From Flavobacteriaceae bacterium UBA3478 (GTDB taxonomy: Bacteria > Bacteroidota > Bacteroidia > Flavobacteriales > Flavobacteriaceae): a DNA stretch of 39,563 bases. A model generated the notes under the pieces. It was given only the letters and a program-made list of their open reading frames with translations, did no database searches and was not told the origin of the DNA. The stretch spans positions 1-39,563 of the forward strand of contig DFQX01000083.1 in NCBI GenBank assembly GCA_002381155.1. Reading direction: 5' to 3'. A program made the position numbers and the translations under genes. Of this stretch, positions 15,341-23,651 are shown piece after piece (position 1 is the stretch's first letter; the number at the start of each line of letters is the position of its first letter).

Positions 15341-15379
15341 TTAATGAAGTTTTCAACAATCGGATAAAAAAATTGCCCC

Positions 15380-15387
15380 TATATTTG
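15380..15387 (+). promoter_or_regulatory. -7 box of a small RNA or leader transcript
   Basis: TATATTTG is a perfect match to TAnnTTTG, identical to the box upstream of both tRNA genes in this window. There is no clear TTG at the -33 position. Transcription should start around 15392. Confidence 0.55.
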
Positions 15388-15391
15388 CAGT

Positions 15392-15479
15392 GTTGTGTTG
15401 TGCAGGTAAAACTGCATCAAGTGTGGTATCCACAGTGATACTGACCTTTGAAAGGCTTTCCTTAGGGGAGGCTTTTTTT
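15392..15479 (+). ncRNA. Candidate small RNA or attenuated leader upstream of the nitroreductase gene
   Basis: A stretch of about 88 bases between a -7 box and a strong terminator, with no credible coding frame. Seen pairings are TGCAG/CTGCA (15401-15405 with 15412-15416, loop GTAAAA); TGTGG/CCACA (15422-15426 with 15430-15434); an alternative GTATC/GATAC (15426-15430 with 15437-15441) that excludes the previous one; and the terminator stem. It lacks the conserved tip loop of SRP RNA and is too short for 6S or tmRNA. It may be an independent small RNA, or a leader whose terminator controls the gene starting at 15525. I do not recognise the family. Confidence 0.5.
15451..15479 (+). terminator. 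Terminator of the candidate small RNA
   Basis: GCTTTCC (15455-15461) pairs with GGGAGGC (15466-15472) around a TTAG loop. The stem can extend by about four further pairs (AAAG with the T tract), and seven T residues follow. It ends 45 bases before the nitroreductase start codon. Confidence 0.75.
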
Positions 15480-15524
15480 GTTTCTAGCCCATTAGTACTT
15501 TTAGGACTTTAAAAAATATCGCTC

Positions 15525-16085
15525 ATGGAATTAAGTGAATTAATACGAACTCGAAGAAGTGTATATCCAGGATCTTATAACGATCGCCCAATCGCTGACG
15601 AGCTTATCGAAGAAATGCTTGAAGCGGCTCGATGGGCGCCAACCCATAAGAAAACTCAGCCTTGGCGATTTGTGGTTGTTCGATCAGAAGCTCGTAATCG
15701 ACTTGCAGACGCTATTGGTGAAGCGTATACCAAAACTGCTCAGAAGTTCAGTCAAATCACTCACGACAAGATGCGCTCAAATGCGACAAAGTCTCAAGTA
15801 GCTATAGCTATTTGCATGAAAAGAGATCCGAAAGAATCGCTTCCTGAGTGGGAAGAAGTTGCAGCAGTAGCAATGGCCGTTCAGAATTTGTGGCTTACTA
15901 GTCATGAAAAAGGAATTGGGGGTTATTGGAGTTCTCCAGGGGTTGTCCAGCATTTAGGAGATTTTCTTGAATTAGCAGAGGGAGAGCGTTGTTATGGATT
16001 GTTTTATATGGGCTACTACGATGAAAAGCCTGAAGATTCTGTACGATTACCACTGGCTGAGGTCGTTCGCTACTTCGATCGTTAA
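15525..16085 (+). CDS. Nitroreductase family protein
   Basis: A 186-residue FMN-dependent oxidoreductase of the nitroreductase superfamily. It starts MELSELIRTRRSVYPGSY, with the RRS segment typical for FMN phosphate binding, followed by ARWAPTHKKTQPWRFVVV, the equivalent of the common AP(S/T)xxNxQPW motif. GIGGYWSSPG near residue 130 lies in the second flavin-binding region. The short length fits the compact YdjA-like subgroup. The substrate is not evident. Its start lies 45 bases after the terminator of the candidate small RNA, so a regulated leader is possible; a poor box (TACTTTTA, 15496-15503) could give a separate promoter. ruvC follows after 17 bases, suggesting co-transcription. Confidence 0.9.
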   Translation: MELSELIRTRRSVYPGSYNDRPIADELIEEMLEAARWAPTHKKTQPWRFVVVRSEARNRLADAIGEAYTKTAQKFSQITHDKMRSNATKSQVAIAICMKRDPKESLPEWEEVAAVAMAVQNLWLTSHEKGIGGYWSSPGVVQHLGDFLELAEGERCYGLFYMGYYDEKPEDSVRLPLAEVVRYFDR

Positions 16086-16102
16086 ATCGCTATCTTAGTT
16101 GT

Positions 16103-16654
16103 ATGTCCGCCTCGAAAATTATCTTGGGAGTAGATCCCGGAACTACTATTATGGGTTTTGGCCTTATTGAGGTGAATGGTTCTCATATGAAATTTTTGGA
16201 GATGAATGAGTTACGCCTTCAAAGGTTTAGTGATCATTATCTGAAGCTACAAATGATCTATGAGAGAACTATTGAGATTATTGACACTTATCACCCAGAT
16301 GAGATGGCATTAGAGGCCCCGTTCTTTGGTAAAAACGTACAATCTATGCTCAAATTGGGTAGAGCTCAAGGTGTTGCGATGGCTGCAGGCCTTTCCCGTC
16401 AAATACCAGTTACAGAGTACCTGCCAAAGAAAATCAAGATGGCTATTACGGGTAACGGTAATGCCTCAAAGGAACAAGTGGCGAAGATGCTTCAGGGCAT
16501 GTTTGCTTTAAAGGAACTCCCGAAAAATTTAGATGCTACCGATGGTTTAGCAGCTGCTGTTTGTCATTTTTATAACGCAGGCAAACCTGAGGGGACTAAG
16601 GCTTATAACTCATGGTCAAGTTTTGTCAACCAAAATAAAGATCGAACCAGTTAA
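16103..16654 (+). CDS. ruvC: Holliday junction resolvase RuvC
   Basis: A 183-residue endonuclease that cuts four-way DNA junctions after branch migration by RuvAB. The acidic catalytic residues of the RNase H-like fold are visible: D11 in GVDPGT, E71 in ALEAPFF, and the C-terminal pair around NLDATDGLAAAVCHF. Length is normal apart from a short polar tail. The stop codon overlaps the hemW start by one base. It is one of several DNA repair genes in the middle of this window, but no ruvA or ruvB is nearby. Confidence 0.96.
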   Translation: MSASKIILGVDPGTTIMGFGLIEVNGSHMKFLEMNELRLQRFSDHYLKLQMIYERTIEIIDTYHPDEMALEAPFFGKNVQSMLKLGRAQGVAMAAGLSRQIPVTEYLPKKIKMAITGNGNASKEQVAKMLQGMFALKELPKNLDATDGLAAAVCHFYNAGKPEGTKAYNSWSSFVNQNKDRTS

Positions 16655-17799
16655 TGGCGAGTTTTTATCTTCATATCCCCTTTTGTCGGCGTGCTTGTCA
16701 CTATTGTGATTTTCACTTTTCTACAAAGCTCGATTACATTGATCGAATGGTCGCAGCAATGTCAGAAGAAATGCGTTTGAGAAAAACAGATTGGCAAAAA
16801 GCCGCTTTTAACACCTTCTATTTAGGGGGTGGAACTCCCTCGGTACTGAGTAAAGAGCAATTACTTTTGTTGAAAAATACAGCCCTAGAACAGTATTCAT
16901 TCTCGACAGATTTTGAATTTACCTTAGAGGTAAACCCAGAGGATGTGAATGAGGACCAAATAATGTCTTGGAAGGAGGCTGGTGTGAATAGACTAAGTAT
17001 TGGTCTTCAGTCTTTTGAAGATCGAGATTTAAAACTGATGAATCGAGCGCATAGCTCAGAAGATTCTTTACGGTCACTACAGTTGGCAGTCAATCATTTC
17101 GATCGAGTTTCTGTAGATGTTATTTATGGTATCCCAGGACAATCTGATGAGTTGCTGCAAAAGGGTATAAATAAGGTTGTAGATATCGGGGCAACTCACG
17201 TTTCGGCCTATGCTTTGACTGTGGAACCCAAGACTGCCCTTGCTAGTTATATTGAAAAGGAACTTATTCCGGATATCGATGAAGAACAGGCAGAGAGACA
17301 ATTCCTTGTCGTTCTCGACACCTTAACTAGCAGAGGGTTTGAGCACTATGAAATTTCAAATTTTGCACTGCCGGGTCATTATTCTGTTAATAATAGTTCT
17401 TACTGGAAGGGTGTTTCGTATGTCGGTATAGGCCCTTCTGCGCACGGCTTTGATGGTAAGAGTAGGTATTGGAATATCTCTCAGAACCACAAGTACATGA
17501 ATGCTATTGAAGGAGGTGTGTTGAATTTTGAAAGCGAAGAATTAACGATTAAGGATCGCTATAACGAATTTGTGATGACGTCTCTTCGAACCCAATGGGG
17601 GCTGAGTTATCAGGATCTCGAATCTAAATTTGGTACTCCTTATCTGAATTATTTCAAGATGATGATCACCCCATTTTTACTTGATGCGCTATTATTTGAA
17701 GAGGAAGGGGTGATTAGAGCTACTCGAAAGGGTAAATTTTTAATTGATGGAATAGCTAGTGAGTTATTTATGGTCGAACTAAAAACGAATCGCATATGA
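16654..17799 (+). CDS. hemW: Radical SAM heme chaperone HemW
   Basis: A 381-residue radical SAM protein of the HemW (formerly HemN-like) family. The cluster motif CxxxCxxC is at residues 11-18 (CRRACHYC) and follows YLHIPF. FYLGGGTPS and the MNRAHS region are also family-typical. HemW lacks coproporphyrinogen dehydrogenase activity and is thought to bind heme and hand it to respiratory enzymes. The gene overlaps ruvC by one base and the next gene by four bases (ATGA), so the three are translationally coupled. Confidence 0.93.
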   Translation: MASFYLHIPFCRRACHYCDFHFSTKLDYIDRMVAAMSEEMRLRKTDWQKAAFNTFYLGGGTPSVLSKEQLLLLKNTALEQYSFSTDFEFTLEVNPEDVNEDQIMSWKEAGVNRLSIGLQSFEDRDLKLMNRAHSSEDSLRSLQLAVNHFDRVSVDVIYGIPGQSDELLQKGINKVVDIGATHVSAYALTVEPKTALASYIEKELIPDIDEEQAERQFLVVLDTLTSRGFEHYEISNFALPGHYSVNNSSYWKGVSYVGIGPSAHGFDGKSRYWNISQNHKYMNAIEGGVLNFESEELTIKDRYNEFVMTSLRTQWGLSYQDLESKFGTPYLNYFKMMITPFLLDALLFEEEGVIRATRKGKFLIDGIASELFMVELKTNRI

Positions 17800-18521
17800 T
17801 ACGATTAACTATTGAAGATATCGAGTATGCGATTGATGAAACTTCGGGTATCGATTTGTCAAGAGCGGTGGGTAGTGGAGTAAACGCCTGGTATATTGGG
17901 AGCCCTCAAATGGGTCCTTTAGAAGTTGGAGGGGTTATTTATAGTGTGTCTTCGGGTGCCAACGTGAATTTTGACCAAATTAAATTTGCTCCACACGCCC
18001 ATGGTACGCATACCGAAACATTTGGGCATATTGACGAAAATCAGCTTTTGATTGAGGAACTGAGCCTTCCTTTATTTATGCCTTGTAAACTTATTCGTCC
18101 GAGCTTAGAGACCATAAATGGAGACCAGATATTAACGGAGGAAGCATTAGATCTTTGCGATTATGATGGGGTGAAGGCTTTAGTGATTCGATTAAATCCG
18201 AATAAAGAATATCCCATCAATTACGATTATACGAATTGGCCTTATCTCAGTGAATCGGCTACGAAGCGACTTGTTGAAGCAGGAGTGGAGCATTTGGTGC
18301 TTGATGTACCCTCTATCGATAAAGAGAAGGATCAAGGAGCTCTTTTGTCGCATCGCGCTTTCTGGAAAGAATCAGAATCTCCAAGAACCTCGGCAACGAT
18401 CACTGAATTTGCACAGATTCCTGCCGATCTACCTGCCGGTAATTATTTACTTCAGCTACAGGTTGCACCTATTATTAGCGATGCTGCACCGAGTCGTCCG
18501 ATTCTATTTAAGCCTCTTTAG
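17796..18521 (+). CDS. Cyclase-family metal-dependent hydrolase (arylformamidase-like)
   Basis: A 241-residue member of the putative cyclase family (PF04199), which includes kynurenine formamidase. The metal-binding motif HAHGTHTETFGH, with His67, His69, His72 and His78, matches the family HxGTHxxxxxH pattern. A true KynB would be shorter, and no kynurenine-pathway gene is nearby, so the substrate stays open. Its start overlaps the hemW stop by four bases. Its 3' end overlaps the convergent dipeptidase gene by 14 bases with no terminator between them. Confidence 0.82.
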   Translation: MIRLTIEDIEYAIDETSGIDLSRAVGSGVNAWYIGSPQMGPLEVGGVIYSVSSGANVNFDQIKFAPHAHGTHTETFGHIDENQLLIEELSLPLFMPCKLIRPSLETINGDQILTEEALDLCDYDGVKALVIRLNPNKEYPINYDYTNWPYLSESATKRLVEAGVEHLVLDVPSIDKEKDQGALLSHRAFWKESESPRTSATITEFAQIPADLPAGNYLLQLQVAPIISDAAPSRPILFKPL

Positions 18522-19899
18522 ACAGTTCTGTATAGTACTTGAAAAAATAGGGGATGGTTTCAATTCCCTTATAGTAATTGAATAGGCCATAATGCTCATT
18601 CGGAGAATGGATGGCATCGCTGTCTAATCCGAATCCCATCAGTACTGACTTTACACCTAAAACTGATTCAAATAAGGCTACGATCGGGATACTTCCTCCT
18701 CCACGTTGTGGAACCGGTTTTTTCTGAAACGTTGTCTCTAAGGCTTTTTCTGCTGCTAAATATCCGATACTATCAATTGGAGTAACGTAAGGGGTACCTC
18801 CGTGATGTGGAGTTACTTTAACCTTAACTCCTACTGGAGCAATGGCTTCGAAGTGCTCGGTGAATAGTCGAGTGATTTCATGATGGTCTTGGTCGGGCAC
18901 TAAACGCATTGATATTTTGGCGTAGGCTTTAGACGGAAGAACCGTTTTCGCTCCTTCACCAATGTATCCGCCCCAGATTCCATTCACATCCAGAGTAGGT
19001 CGAATCGAGGCCCGCTCTGTAGTAGAGTATCCCTTTTCTCCATTCACCCCGTCAATATCAAGATGTTCATTGTACTCTTCTTGATTAAAGGGTACTTCTG
19101 CCATCGCTGCGCGCTCTTCAGCACTGAGTTCGATCACCTTGTCGTAGAACCCAGTAATAGTAATTTTTCCTTCGTCGTCATGAAGCGATGCGATCATCTT
19201 GCTTAAAGTATTGATCGGATTCACCACGGCACCACCATAAACCCCCGAGTGCAGATCACGGTTAGGTCCTGTCACCTCTACTTCAACATAACTTAATCCA
19301 CGAAGTCCTGTTTGAATAGAGGGAATATCTCTACTAATCATCCCTGTATCTGAAATGAGAATGATGTCGCTGCTGAGTCGTTCCTTGTAAGCTTCTAAAA
19401 ACTCGCCTAAGCTATCGCTGCCTACTTCTTCTTCGCCTTCAATCATGAACTTGATGTTGCAAGGAAGTTCGTTCTCAGCAACCATAGCTTCAAACGCCTT
19501 CACATGCATATAAAACTGACCTTTATCATCACAGGCACCACGTGCGTAAATAGCTCCCTCAGGATGTAATGCTGATTTTTTGATCACCGGTTCGAAGGGC
19601 CCTGACTCCCAAAGTTCAATAGGGTCGGGTGGTTGCACATCGTAGTGACCATAGACTAAAATGGTCGGAAGGTTCTTGTCAATAATCTTCTCGCCGTAAA
19701 CTACAGGATACCCTTTGGTAGCTATCACTTCACTGCTATCGCAGCCGGCTTCTTTGAGTTTTTCGGCGGTAAAAGCTGCAGCCTGTAAAACCGATTCTTT
19801 ATAGGCAGGATCTGCACTTACTGAAGGCATCTTCAGCAATTCAATCAGCTCGTTTGTGAAGCGCTCCTTGTGGTTTTCGATGTAGTTATTCAGATTCAT
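18508..19899 (-). CDS. M20 family metallodipeptidase
   Basis: A 463-residue di-zinc peptidase similar to carnosinase and other M20 dipeptidases. H85 and D87 in VYGHYDVQP, D124 in GACDDKGQ and the EGEEEVGS box starting at residue 154 are the metal and catalytic residues. A dimerisation (lid) domain lies in the middle, starting around RGLSYVEVEVTG. No signal peptide is present, so it should act in the cytoplasm on imported dipeptides. It stands alone on the minus strand, with 108 bases to the next gene. Exact substrate preference cannot be told. Confidence 0.92.
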   Translation of the reverse strand: MNLNNYIENHKERFTNELIELLKMPSVSADPAYKESVLQAAAFTAEKLKEAGCDSSEVIATKGYPVVYGEKIIDKNLPTILVYGHYDVQPPDPIELWESGPFEPVIKKSALHPEGAIYARGACDDKGQFYMHVKAFEAMVAENELPCNIKFMIEGEEEVGSDSLGEFLEAYKERLSSDIILISDTGMISRDIPSIQTGLRGLSYVEVEVTGPNRDLHSGVYGGAVVNPINTLSKMIASLHDDEGKITITGFYDKVIELSAEERAAMAEVPFNQEEYNEHLDIDGVNGEKGYSTTERASIRPTLDVNGIWGGYIGEGAKTVLPSKAYAKISMRLVPDQDHHEITRLFTEHFEAIAPVGVKVKVTPHHGGTPYVTPIDSIGYLAAEKALETTFQKKPVPQRGGGSIPIVALFESVLGVKSVLMGFGLDSDAIHSPNEHYGLFNYYKGIETIPYFFKYYTELSKEA

Positions 19900-19975
19900 T
19901 TTTTAGGTTCTTTAAAGTGGCACTAATTTACGAACAAGAATTTGCAAGAATTTTTAGGATTTTAAAAAATTAGGG

Positions 19976-19983
19976 TATATTTG
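19976..19983 (+). promoter_or_regulatory. -7 box of tRNA-Leu
   Basis: TATATTTG is a perfect TAnnTTTG box 24 bases before the tRNA. At the 19-base spacing the upstream element reads TTA rather than TTG. Confidence 0.65.
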
Positions 19984-20007
19984 CCGTCCTTATTGGTAAC
20001 ACCAATT

Positions 20008-20092
20008 GCGGATGTGATGGAATTGGTAGACATGCTAGACTTAGGATCTAGTGCCGCGAGGCGTGGGGGTTCGACTCCCTTCATCCGCACCA
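20008..20092 (+). tRNA. tRNA-Leu (anticodon TAG)
   Basis: An 85-base class II tRNA with a long variable arm. The acceptor stem is GCGGATG with CATCCGC, and the anticodon arm reads CTAGA-CTTAGGA-TCTAG with anticodon TAG. The T arm contains GGTTCGACTCC and the discriminator base is A, as expected for leucine. The 3' CCA is encoded here, unlike in the tRNA-Asp of this window, and its last A also begins the terminator stem. Confidence 0.96.
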
Positions 20093-20123
20093 AAAAAAGC
20101 CGAGAATTTTCTCGGCTTTTTTT
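20092..20123. terminator. Bidirectional terminator between tRNA-Leu and waaA
   Basis: A 14-base-pair perfect stem (20092-20105 with 20110-20123, core GCCGAGA/TCTCGGC) with an ATTT loop and flanking A and T runs. It serves the plus-strand tRNA-Leu and the minus-strand waaA, whose stop lies 12 bases away. Confidence 0.88.
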
Positions 20124-20134
20124 ATGCGTATTCG

Positions 20135-21358
20135 TTACAAGAATTGGCTAATCTCCTGGTATACTTTATCGCTAGCTCCCAAGTTCTGTTCAATGAACTT
20201 TCTGTTTGCTTCCCCTTGAGATCGCAGTGCTTGAGGTTGTTTGGCGAGCGTTTGTAGATAAATGTCAATATCGCTTGATTGATTAATGGCTATCACTCCA
20301 CCTGCTTTAACCAATTGTACCACCTCAGGGAACTGGCTATAATTAGGTCCGATCAAAACGGGTATGCCGTAAACGGCAGCTTCGGGAACATTGTGAAGTC
20401 CTGTTTTAAATCCACCTCCGATAAAGGCTAGATCAGCATATCTGTAGACTTTAGTCAATAAACCTACCGTGTCGAGAATTAGAACTCTACGGTCAGATTG
20501 AAATTCTGATAGGGTGTATCTATTGATGGGCTCAGAAAATGTTGAGATGGTTTTTTGGGTGGTTGTAGCATCTACTTTATGGGGAGCGACAATAAAGCAT
20601 ACTTTAGGATCGTCGAATTCCCGAAGCGACTGGGCCAGTAGCTCGTGCTCTTCTTGCCATGAGCTACCAAAAACAATACATTTTCGCCCGGCAATAAAGG
20701 ATTCTATCCATTCTAGGGATTTGTTTTCTAGGGCAATCTGAGCGACTCTATCAAAGCGAGTATCCCCACAATATTTCACGGATATCTCTGGATAAAAGGA
20801 ATGGACTACCGAAATAGACGACTCGTCTTGACATAGAATTTGGTTGAAATTCTCGAGCAATTGCTTACCTAAGTGGTACTTAAATAGCCATTGTTCTTTA
20901 TAAAATCTCGCCGCTGCCAAGTAGGTCGGACATCCGGTTTTTTTTAACGCATTTAAATAGTTGGGCCAAAGTTCATATTTCACGAAGATGGCAACGTCAG
21001 GCTTTAACCACTGAACCACTTTGTTGGCCTTTGACTTCGTGTCCCAAGGCAGATAAAATACGAAATCGACGGGTGCTTTTTTTGCCGCGTACTCGTAACC
21101 GGATGGAGAAAAGAAACTAAGAGCAATCTGTGCCTCGGTTTGTTTTTGCTTTATTCTATCAATAATGGGTAGGGCTTGCTCGTATTCTCCAAGGGATGCG
21201 ACATGAATCCAGACGAGCTTTCCTTTTTTAGTGAAACTGGGCAACTGCTTTAAGCTATGTGTTTGCCCTCGGAGTTGTTTTCGAAGCTTTGGATTAACTA
21301 AGGCAAATAGCGGAGATAACCTGCTAAAAAGGGATACAAGAATCTGATAAATCCACAT
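20135..21358 (-). CDS. waaA: 3-deoxy-D-manno-octulosonic acid transferase (Kdo transferase)
   Basis: A 407-residue GT30 glycosyltransferase that adds Kdo from CMP-Kdo to lipid A precursor at the inner face of the cytoplasmic membrane. The N-terminal hydrophobic helix (MWIYQILVSLFSRLSPLFAL) is the expected membrane anchor. Family motifs are WIHVASLGEYEQ with the catalytic-base Glu, YELWPNYL, FGSSWQEEHE and the nucleotide-binding FIGGGFKTGLHNVPEAAVYG. Length is normal. It is a single gene divergent from the sugar aminotransferase. It shows that this organism makes Kdo-bearing LPS; how many Kdo units it adds cannot be told. Confidence 0.94.
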   Translation of the reverse strand: MWIYQILVSLFSRLSPLFALVNPKLRKQLRGQTHSLKQLPSFTKKGKLVWIHVASLGEYEQALPIIDRIKQKQTEAQIALSFFSPSGYEYAAKKAPVDFVFYLPWDTKSKANKVVQWLKPDVAIFVKYELWPNYLNALKKTGCPTYLAAARFYKEQWLFKYHLGKQLLENFNQILCQDESSISVVHSFYPEISVKYCGDTRFDRVAQIALENKSLEWIESFIAGRKCIVFGSSWQEEHELLAQSLREFDDPKVCFIVAPHKVDATTTQKTISTFSEPINRYTLSEFQSDRRVLILDTVGLLTKVYRYADLAFIGGGFKTGLHNVPEAAVYGIPVLIGPNYSQFPEVVQLVKAGGVIAINQSSDIDIYLQTLAKQPQALRSQGEANRKFIEQNLGASDKVYQEISQFL

Positions 21359-21441
21359 GAAATTCTCTCAATTTTCGCTAAGGTACAACCTTTCGCTTAG
21401 GCCTGAATTAGTACCTTTATCGCAAATACTATTGTAATCGC

Positions 21442-22602
21442 ATGAAAAAAATTCAGATGGTTGATCTTCAAGGTCAACTAGAACCTATAAAATCTGATGT
21501 GCTCAATCGATTTAAAACCATTCTTGAGGAAGCCAGTTTTATCAATGGAGGCGCTGTTTCTCAATTTCAGAAAGAACTCGAAACCTACCTTGGGGTAAAA
21601 CACGTTATCCCTTGTGCCAACGGAACAGATGCACTGCAAATCGCAATGATGGGGCTTGGTTTAAAACCAGGAGATGAGGTAATTACGGCTGATTTCACAT
21701 TTGCTGCGACTGTTGAGGTGATTGCCCTGCTGGGTCTGACTCCAGTTCTAGTTGATGTATATGAAGATGATTTTACCATAAATATAGAAGCCGTTCGAGC
21801 TGCGATTACATCGAAAACTAAAGCAATAGTTCCTGTTCATCTTTTTGGCCAGTGTGCGAATATGGATGAGCTCATGGAGCTATCGAAAGAGCATGATTTA
21901 TTTGTCATTGAGGATAATGCCCAGGCAATAGGTGCAAAATATCATTCTAAGACAGGAGCACGACCGATGGCTGGTACTATTGGTCACGTTGGTGCCACTT
22001 CTTTCTTTCCATCAAAGAATCTTGGAGCTTATGGCGATGGTGGAGCTTTATTTACTAACGATGATGATCTGGCTCACACCTTGAGAGGTATCGTAAATCA
22101 CGGGATGTATCAAAGGTATCATCACGATGTTGTTGGTGTAAATTCTAGATTAGATAGCTTGCAGGCAGCGGTATTAAGTGCAAAACTTCCGCATTTAGAT
22201 GATTATAATCATCGAAGAAGAAGTGCTGCTCGAGCCTATAACATAGCATTGTCGAATACTCCATTTGTTAGTTTACCAGTTACGGTGACCGATTGCGAAG
22301 GTATTTGTGAGTCATGCACTTGTCATGTGTTTCACCAATACACCTTAAAAATTTCTGGAGGTCATCGGGACGCTTTAGCGGCACATTTAGCCGAGAAACA
22401 AATACCTCATGGAGTTTACTACCCGATTCCTCTACACAAGCAGAAAGCATATAGCGATCAGCGTTACCGAGAAGAGGATTTTTCAGTGACCAATCAAATC
22501 TCTGATGAGGTATTATCGCTTCCGATGCATACCGAACTTACCGATGAGCAGATCGACTTTATTACGACCATTATTCATGAATTTTTAAGTAACAGAGAAT
22601 GA
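21442..22602 (+). CDS. DegT/DnrJ/EryC1/StrS family sugar aminotransferase
   Basis: A 386-residue PLP enzyme that puts an amino group onto a keto-sugar nucleotide, as in surface glycan synthesis. PLP-binding signs are NGTDAL (residues 60-65), the Asp in FVIEDNAQAIGA and the Schiff-base Lys192 in FFPSKNLGAYGDGG. HVFHQYTLK marks the C-terminal part. Just before it sits a cysteine cluster, C285-x3-C289-x2-C292-x-C294, which I would not expect in most family members. It resembles the WbpE/WlbC-type enzymes that aminate 3-keto-GlcNAcA, but substrate is not proved. It overlaps galE by four bases. A modest box TACCTTTA at 21412-21419 may be its promoter. Confidence 0.9.
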   Translation: MKKIQMVDLQGQLEPIKSDVLNRFKTILEEASFINGGAVSQFQKELETYLGVKHVIPCANGTDALQIAMMGLGLKPGDEVITADFTFAATVEVIALLGLTPVLVDVYEDDFTINIEAVRAAITSKTKAIVPVHLFGQCANMDELMELSKEHDLFVIEDNAQAIGAKYHSKTGARPMAGTIGHVGATSFFPSKNLGAYGDGGALFTNDDDLAHTLRGIVNHGMYQRYHHDVVGVNSRLDSLQAAVLSAKLPHLDDYNHRRRSAARAYNIALSNTPFVSLPVTVTDCEGICESCTCHVFHQYTLKISGGHRDALAAHLAEKQIPHGVYYPIPLHKQKAYSDQRYREEDFSVTNQISDEVLSLPMHTELTDEQIDFITTIIHEFLSNRE

Positions 22603-23621
22603 AAATTTTAGTTACCGGGGGCTTAGGTTATATTGGGTCACATACTGTGGTAGCCTTATCTGAGGCCGGATACGAAGTGGTTATTGTAGACAATCTTTCG
22701 AATACCAGAATCGAGGTTTTAGAAGGCATTGAATCAATCATCGGTCGCCGTCCTGCCTTTTACGAGTTAGATCTAAGAAACGAATTACAAGTAGTCGAGC
22801 TTTTCGATAAAGAACCTTCTATTGAGGGAGTGATTCATTTTGCCGCCTCAAAAGCAGTGGGGGAAAGCGTTGAAAACCCTTTGTTATACTATGAAAATAA
22901 CCTCTCGGCTTTCATCTACTTATTGAAACAATTGGTAGTAAAGCCAAAGTCACATTTGATTTTTAGTTCGTCGTGTACCGTTTATGGTCAGGCTGATGTG
23001 ATGCCCATTACCGAAAAGGCACCTATTAAAGTTGCAGAATCTCCATACGGTAATACGAAACAGATTGGAGAGGAGATTCTCAAAGACACTGTTAAAGTGA
23101 GTTCGGGGCTGAGTGCCATCGCACTTCGCTACTTCAACCCAATTGGGGCACATGCCTCGGCTAAAATTGGTGAGTTGCCACTAGGTATTCCTCAGAATTT
23201 GGTTCCTTTTATCACTCAAACAGCTGCAGGTCTGCGAAAGGAGCTTGCGGTATTTGGTGATGATTATCCTACACCTGATGGTACTTGTATTCGAGATTAC
23301 ATTCACGTGGTAGACTTAGCAGAGGCCCATGTGGCGGCACTTACGCGATTAGTGAAAGGGGAATCTTCTAGTGAATACGAGGTTTTTAATCTCGGTACAG
23401 GCAAGGGCAGTTCAGTTTTAGAAGTGATTGAAAGCTTTGAAAAGGTTTCTAGATCCAAATTGCCTTACCGAATTGCAGGGAGAAGAGAGGGTGATGTGAT
23501 TCAAGCTTTTGCTGATACCGAAAAGGCAAATAGTGTGCTTGGCTGGAAGTCAAAATACAGCCTAGATGATGCGCTAGCTTCTGCCTGGGCTTGGGAGCGA
23601 AAACTCAGAAATTTAGACTAA
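22599..23621 (+). CDS. galE: UDP-glucose 4-epimerase
   Basis: A 340-residue short-chain dehydrogenase that interconverts UDP-glucose and UDP-galactose, or their N-acetyl forms. The NAD-binding GGLGYIGSH lies at residues 7-15, the SSS site at 123-125, and the catalytic YGNTK pair Tyr150/Lys154 follows. RYFNPIGAH and TCIRDYIHVVDLA are typical GalE signatures. Length is normal. Its ATG overlaps the aminotransferase stop, so the two are translationally coupled and probably supply sugar nucleotides for the same envelope glycan. Confidence 0.95.
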   Translation: MKILVTGGLGYIGSHTVVALSEAGYEVVIVDNLSNTRIEVLEGIESIIGRRPAFYELDLRNELQVVELFDKEPSIEGVIHFAASKAVGESVENPLLYYENNLSAFIYLLKQLVVKPKSHLIFSSSCTVYGQADVMPITEKAPIKVAESPYGNTKQIGEEILKDTVKVSSGLSAIALRYFNPIGAHASAKIGELPLGIPQNLVPFITQTAAGLRKELAVFGDDYPTPDGTCIRDYIHVVDLAEAHVAALTRLVKGESSSEYEVFNLGTGKGSSVLEVIESFEKVSRSKLPYRIAGRREGDVIQAFADTEKANSVLGWKSKYSLDDALASAWAWERKLRNLD

Positions 23622-23651
23622 ATTCATTCACTAACCTTAACCAGATACTTC

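Noticed and set aside
15193..15438. Open frame of 81 residues on the plus strand across the dinB start and the small RNA
   Set aside because: It covers the dinB 5' end, the palindromes and a promoter box, and has no family likeness.
15392..15479. SRP (4.5S) RNA at the small RNA locus
   Set aside because: The conserved tip with a GGAA-type tetraloop and AGCAGC-like internal loop is absent, and the pairing pattern is several short stems rather than one long hairpin.
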